DNA of 64,000 nt, taken from contig OX463806.1 of assembly GCA_949825045.1 (NCBI GenBank), forward strand, positions 42,432,208 through 42,496,207, read 5' to 3'. A program made the translations under genes and the position numbers. Below, one piece after another: positions 63,284-64,000 of the stretch; within the stretch, counting starts at the first letter, position 1, and each line of letters starts with the position of its first letter. A model generated the notes under the pieces. That model was given only the letters and a program-made list of their open reading frames with translations. It did not search any database and had not been told where the DNA came from. This stretch comes from Argyresthia goedartella (lineage: Eukaryota > Arthropoda > Insecta > Lepidoptera > Argyresthiidae).

Positions 63284-64000
63284 GTCTCGACGAGATGGCG
63301 TGCAGCCAGTGCCCTGACTCTCGTTCCCTGGTTGCGAGTAGACGAGCACGCGCTGCAGGGTCAGTTGCCGCGCTAAGCAGGCTCTCGCATCTTTGAAAGC
63401 AGAGCGGCTCGTCCCACAATATGGGGTTTAAGGTCTGTCAGACTGTCTGCAGTGTCGTCGAATTTTAAAATTTGTACTGTAATGTAGCTGGGGATTCCTT
63501 CATCTAGAATTGTAGACCCAAGGAGGCGTAGTGATTGCTCGTTTAGAATTTTAATGCCAGGTGCAAAGTTGTTAAACTCTTGTTCATGATGTTTTTTTCC
63601 GACGATGTGAGCTTTGCAGATAGATAAAGCTCGAACTTAAGATCCAAACCTATTTTGCCAAATTAATTACTCAAGATTTCTAAATCTTCATAGATGGTTT
63701 TGCATCGCCTCCCAGGGTCCCATCACCGAGGTACCAAACGTTAAATTGAGACTTTAGAGTCGATGATGGGACCCTGTCTAAACTGGTTATGGTCGGATGG
63801 ATTGCCAAACTGAAAATAGCCGGTCCAAGCGGGTCGCCCTGCTGGCAGCCCACTGCTGAGTGTATGAGGTTGTTATTGTATAACAAATTTTAATTTGTGC
63901 AGCAGTGTAGCATTGCCAAAGGAAATTGTTTATGGACGGGGTGTGTAGTTTAACTTGTGTAAGCAGGGCGCCCCTATCTACCGAATTGAATGCGTTTTTG
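63284..64000 (-). pseudogene. Zinc-finger/RPD LINE, reverse transcriptase part, runs off the window
   Basis: On the minus strand from the window edge: GCQQGDPLGPAIFSLAIHPT, then WYLGDGTLGGD, where the catalytic YLDDG is changed to YLGDG (63680-63886). NNFAPGIKILNEQSLRLLGS follows near 63550, and ARARLLATRERESGHWLHAI near 63330. The next block of the family starts at 61737, so this element is one gene split by the 61738-63283 patch. Frameshifts are present. Confidence 0.78.

Overview
The window looks like intergenic or intronic DNA of a moth or butterfly (Lepidoptera). It is AT-rich and crowded with decayed mobile elements. Evidence for the assignment: tRNA-headed SINEs with TAA-type tails, a GGTTCCGTA-ended interspersed repeat with internal GTCC arrays, a Helitron ending in hairpin + CTAG, and many broken Jockey-, CR1- and RTE-type LINEs. 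The taxon is inferred from repeat style; no housekeeping gene is present to confirm it.

Layout. 1-13 kb: SINEs, GGTTCCGTA repeats, a decayed LINE cut by a TA-flanked MITE and containing tandem palindromes, and a 2.4-kb Jockey-like LINE (6.77-9.22 kb) with a second 3' end of the same family 0.7 kb downstream. 13.1-15.7 kb: a LINE 3' end, then the helicase end of a Helitron. One 79-bp piece of its helicase coding sequence, the SHGQFYVACSR motif, has become a 13-copy minisatellite just before the Helitron 3' terminus. 16-32 kb: SINEs of four kinds, a 5S-rRNA-like SINE, LINE 3' ends, GGTTCCGTA repeats, and the only candidate host-gene piece: a minus-strand signal-peptide exon with a splice donor at 27.15-27.21 kb. 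32.7-40.6 kb: three LINEs nested into one another. 41-49.7 kb: a TIR DNA transposon, RTE, zinc-finger LINE and Jockey fragments, and a cleanly excisable MITE.

49.7-64 kb is the most striking part. A complete but inactivated 5.46-kb Ty3/Gypsy element (151-bp LTRs, GATCG target duplication) sits inside a LINE. The 3' part of this nest is repeated in inverted orientation at 57.0-60.65 kb, giving about 3.63-kb arms around a 584-bp spacer. The outer junction continues into inverted spacer sequence and ends in a 76-bp palindrome. Further out, a zinc-finger/RPD-type LINE (61.0-64.0 kb) is split by a 1.5-kb patch that joins sequences copied from 45.4 kb (direct) and 42.7-44.1 kb (inverted). The arms share stop codons, SINE insertions and LTR variants, so they were copied as DNA and did not arise by separate insertions. 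A replication-based, template-switching rearrangement is the simplest reading; an assembly fault must be excluded.

No tRNA gene, intact rRNA gene, CRISPR array or operon is supported. Every long reading frame belongs to a mobile element, and all but one are visibly broken.
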